A stretch of 64,000 bases of DNA from assembly GCA_024734495.1 (NCBI GenBank), contig JALMQS010000187.1, positions 20,149,374-20,213,373 of the forward strand, given 5' to 3'. Source of the stretch: Forficula auricularia. Its lineage: Eukaryota; Arthropoda; Insecta; Dermaptera; Forficulidae. The translations under genes were made by a program, and so were the position numbers. A model generated the notes under the pieces. It had not been told where the DNA came from. It worked only from the letters and a program-made list of their open reading frames with translations, and ran no database searches. Positions 63,213 through 64,000 of this stretch are shown here, piece by piece (positions within the stretch are counted from its first letter, which is position 1; the number at the start of each line of letters is the position of its first letter).

Positions 63213-64000
63213 TAATGTTAATAATCAATTGTTTTTTCAGAGAGATATAATGAATAATTCCCTATAAAGCTTGTTTTGTGCTTATTTTATCGACTCACAA
63301 GAACCACCCCTTCGAGGGCAGATTAGAGAAGTGCCGAACTAGATTTTTAATTTACGGATACGTTTAACCCAATGTAACTGGAATTTATATCTCTCTTGAC
63401 CTCAATCTTTCCAGAATTCTCACTCTTTAGGTTTTCAAGAATCTCAAGGGATTAGAGAAATTTTTGTCTCTTCTTTTTCGGTAATGTAAGAGATGTAGGT
63501 GCTGAATTTTCATGATATGAAGCCCCTTCATACGGAACCCCTTTATAAGCATACGGAGTCCCTTTTTCTATCATAGACGTTGAAAATAATAGGTGATTAT
63601 GTTTTATTTTGTTTTTAATTCACAAATTTTTTATTAGGTATTTCGAATAAAATTTTTCCGAAAATATAGGGACAATGAACTCAAAATAATGAATCTAATC
63701 ACAATGAGGAATTTAAAAAAAGGGTTAGTAAAGAGACCTGAGAAACGTTACTTTTTGAAAAATCGTTGTTTGATTGCTTAAGGACATCTTAAGTCATTTA
63801 AACTAATTTTAAATCAAAAAATTTTATGGGAAACTTTTTTTTAATTTTCGAAAAAAAAATTTTAAGATATGGTAGTGTTGTTGGGATTTAAGGGCTTTAT
63901 GTGACTTTAAGTGAGCCCTATAATCTAAATTGGTCAGGTGTGTATAATGTTAGCACTCTGAATAAAATAAAAATAGAACAAAATTTGAAAAAAACTGTTC
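63213..64000. other. Unassigned to window end
   Basis: No repeat or coding motif recognised. Confidence 0.3.

Overview
This is 64 kb of AT-rich eukaryotic nuclear DNA, almost certainly from an arthropod (insect-like; a hemipteran would fit but I cannot prove it). The reasons are the absence of long open frames or operons, the dense nested transposable elements, and the families present: hAT-, piggyBac- and Harbinger-type MITEs, Helitron-like elements, non-LTR retrotransposon tails and Penelope-like elements (PLEs). I found no intact host gene and no convincing host exon. Nearly all short open frames are chance frames in AT-rich DNA, in palindrome arms or in G-rich tracts. The exceptions are transposon relics: a PLE GIY-YIG endonuclease (minus strand, 61013-61665), four or five non-LTR reverse-transcriptase C-termini, and a transposon frame with an AT-hook-like motif (50671-51063).

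The dominant theme is RNA. At least fifteen places carry the hammerhead ribozyme signature: CUGANGA, then a short hairpin, then GAAA, then a minimal stem III and a cleavage triplet, with matching stem I arms on both sides. They fall into three types: stem III C-UAUA-G with GUC; a loop-less self-complementary ACGU before C; and AUAUAUAU with AUA. Hammerheads in Penelope-like retroelements are established. One ribozyme type here (60423-60461) lies just 3' of the PLE endonuclease relic, so element and ribozyme are linked within the window. Many copies are arranged as head-to-head palindromes (5160-5590, 19265-19765, 25085-25240, 25250-25450, 46985-47193, 37781-38475), and one arm often carries a core mutation while the other is intact.

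Layout. 1-3.5 kb: non-LTR relics, a striking heat-shock-element-like array and a decayed hammerhead. 3.5-5.8 kb: a tandem duplication, MITEs and a palindromic ribozyme element. 8.6-9.5 kb: an 84-bp minisatellite. 10.6-17.8 kb: several TIR elements. 18.8-20.2 kb: a Helitron-like element interrupted by a ribozyme retroelement. 21-30 kb: interleaved repeat families X, W and Y, a composite of ribozyme palindrome plus hAT element, and another hAT MITE. 31-39 kb: foldbacks, large palindromes and PLE tails. 39.5-39.9 kb: an isolated GC-rich island. 41.5-42.7 kb: a 119-bp repeat array in inverted halves. 44.5-48.2 kb: second copies of the Helitron-like element and of the 25-26 kb composite. 49.4-53 kb: a Harbinger-like MITE and a nest in which a hAT element, itself hosting another TIR element and a retrotransposon tail, sits in a reverse-transcriptase relic. 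56-58 kb: a ribozyme, a third Helitron-like copy and a tRNA-like sequence. 59-62 kb: a hAT MITE with a nested retrotransposon tail, then the PLE relic.

Several insertions can be dated against empty sites within the same window, giving exact target-site duplications: 8 bp for the hAT-type MITEs, and 10, 13 and 15 bp for ribozyme or PLE-tail retroinsertions. All boundaries come from reading by eye; no alignment or folding program was run.
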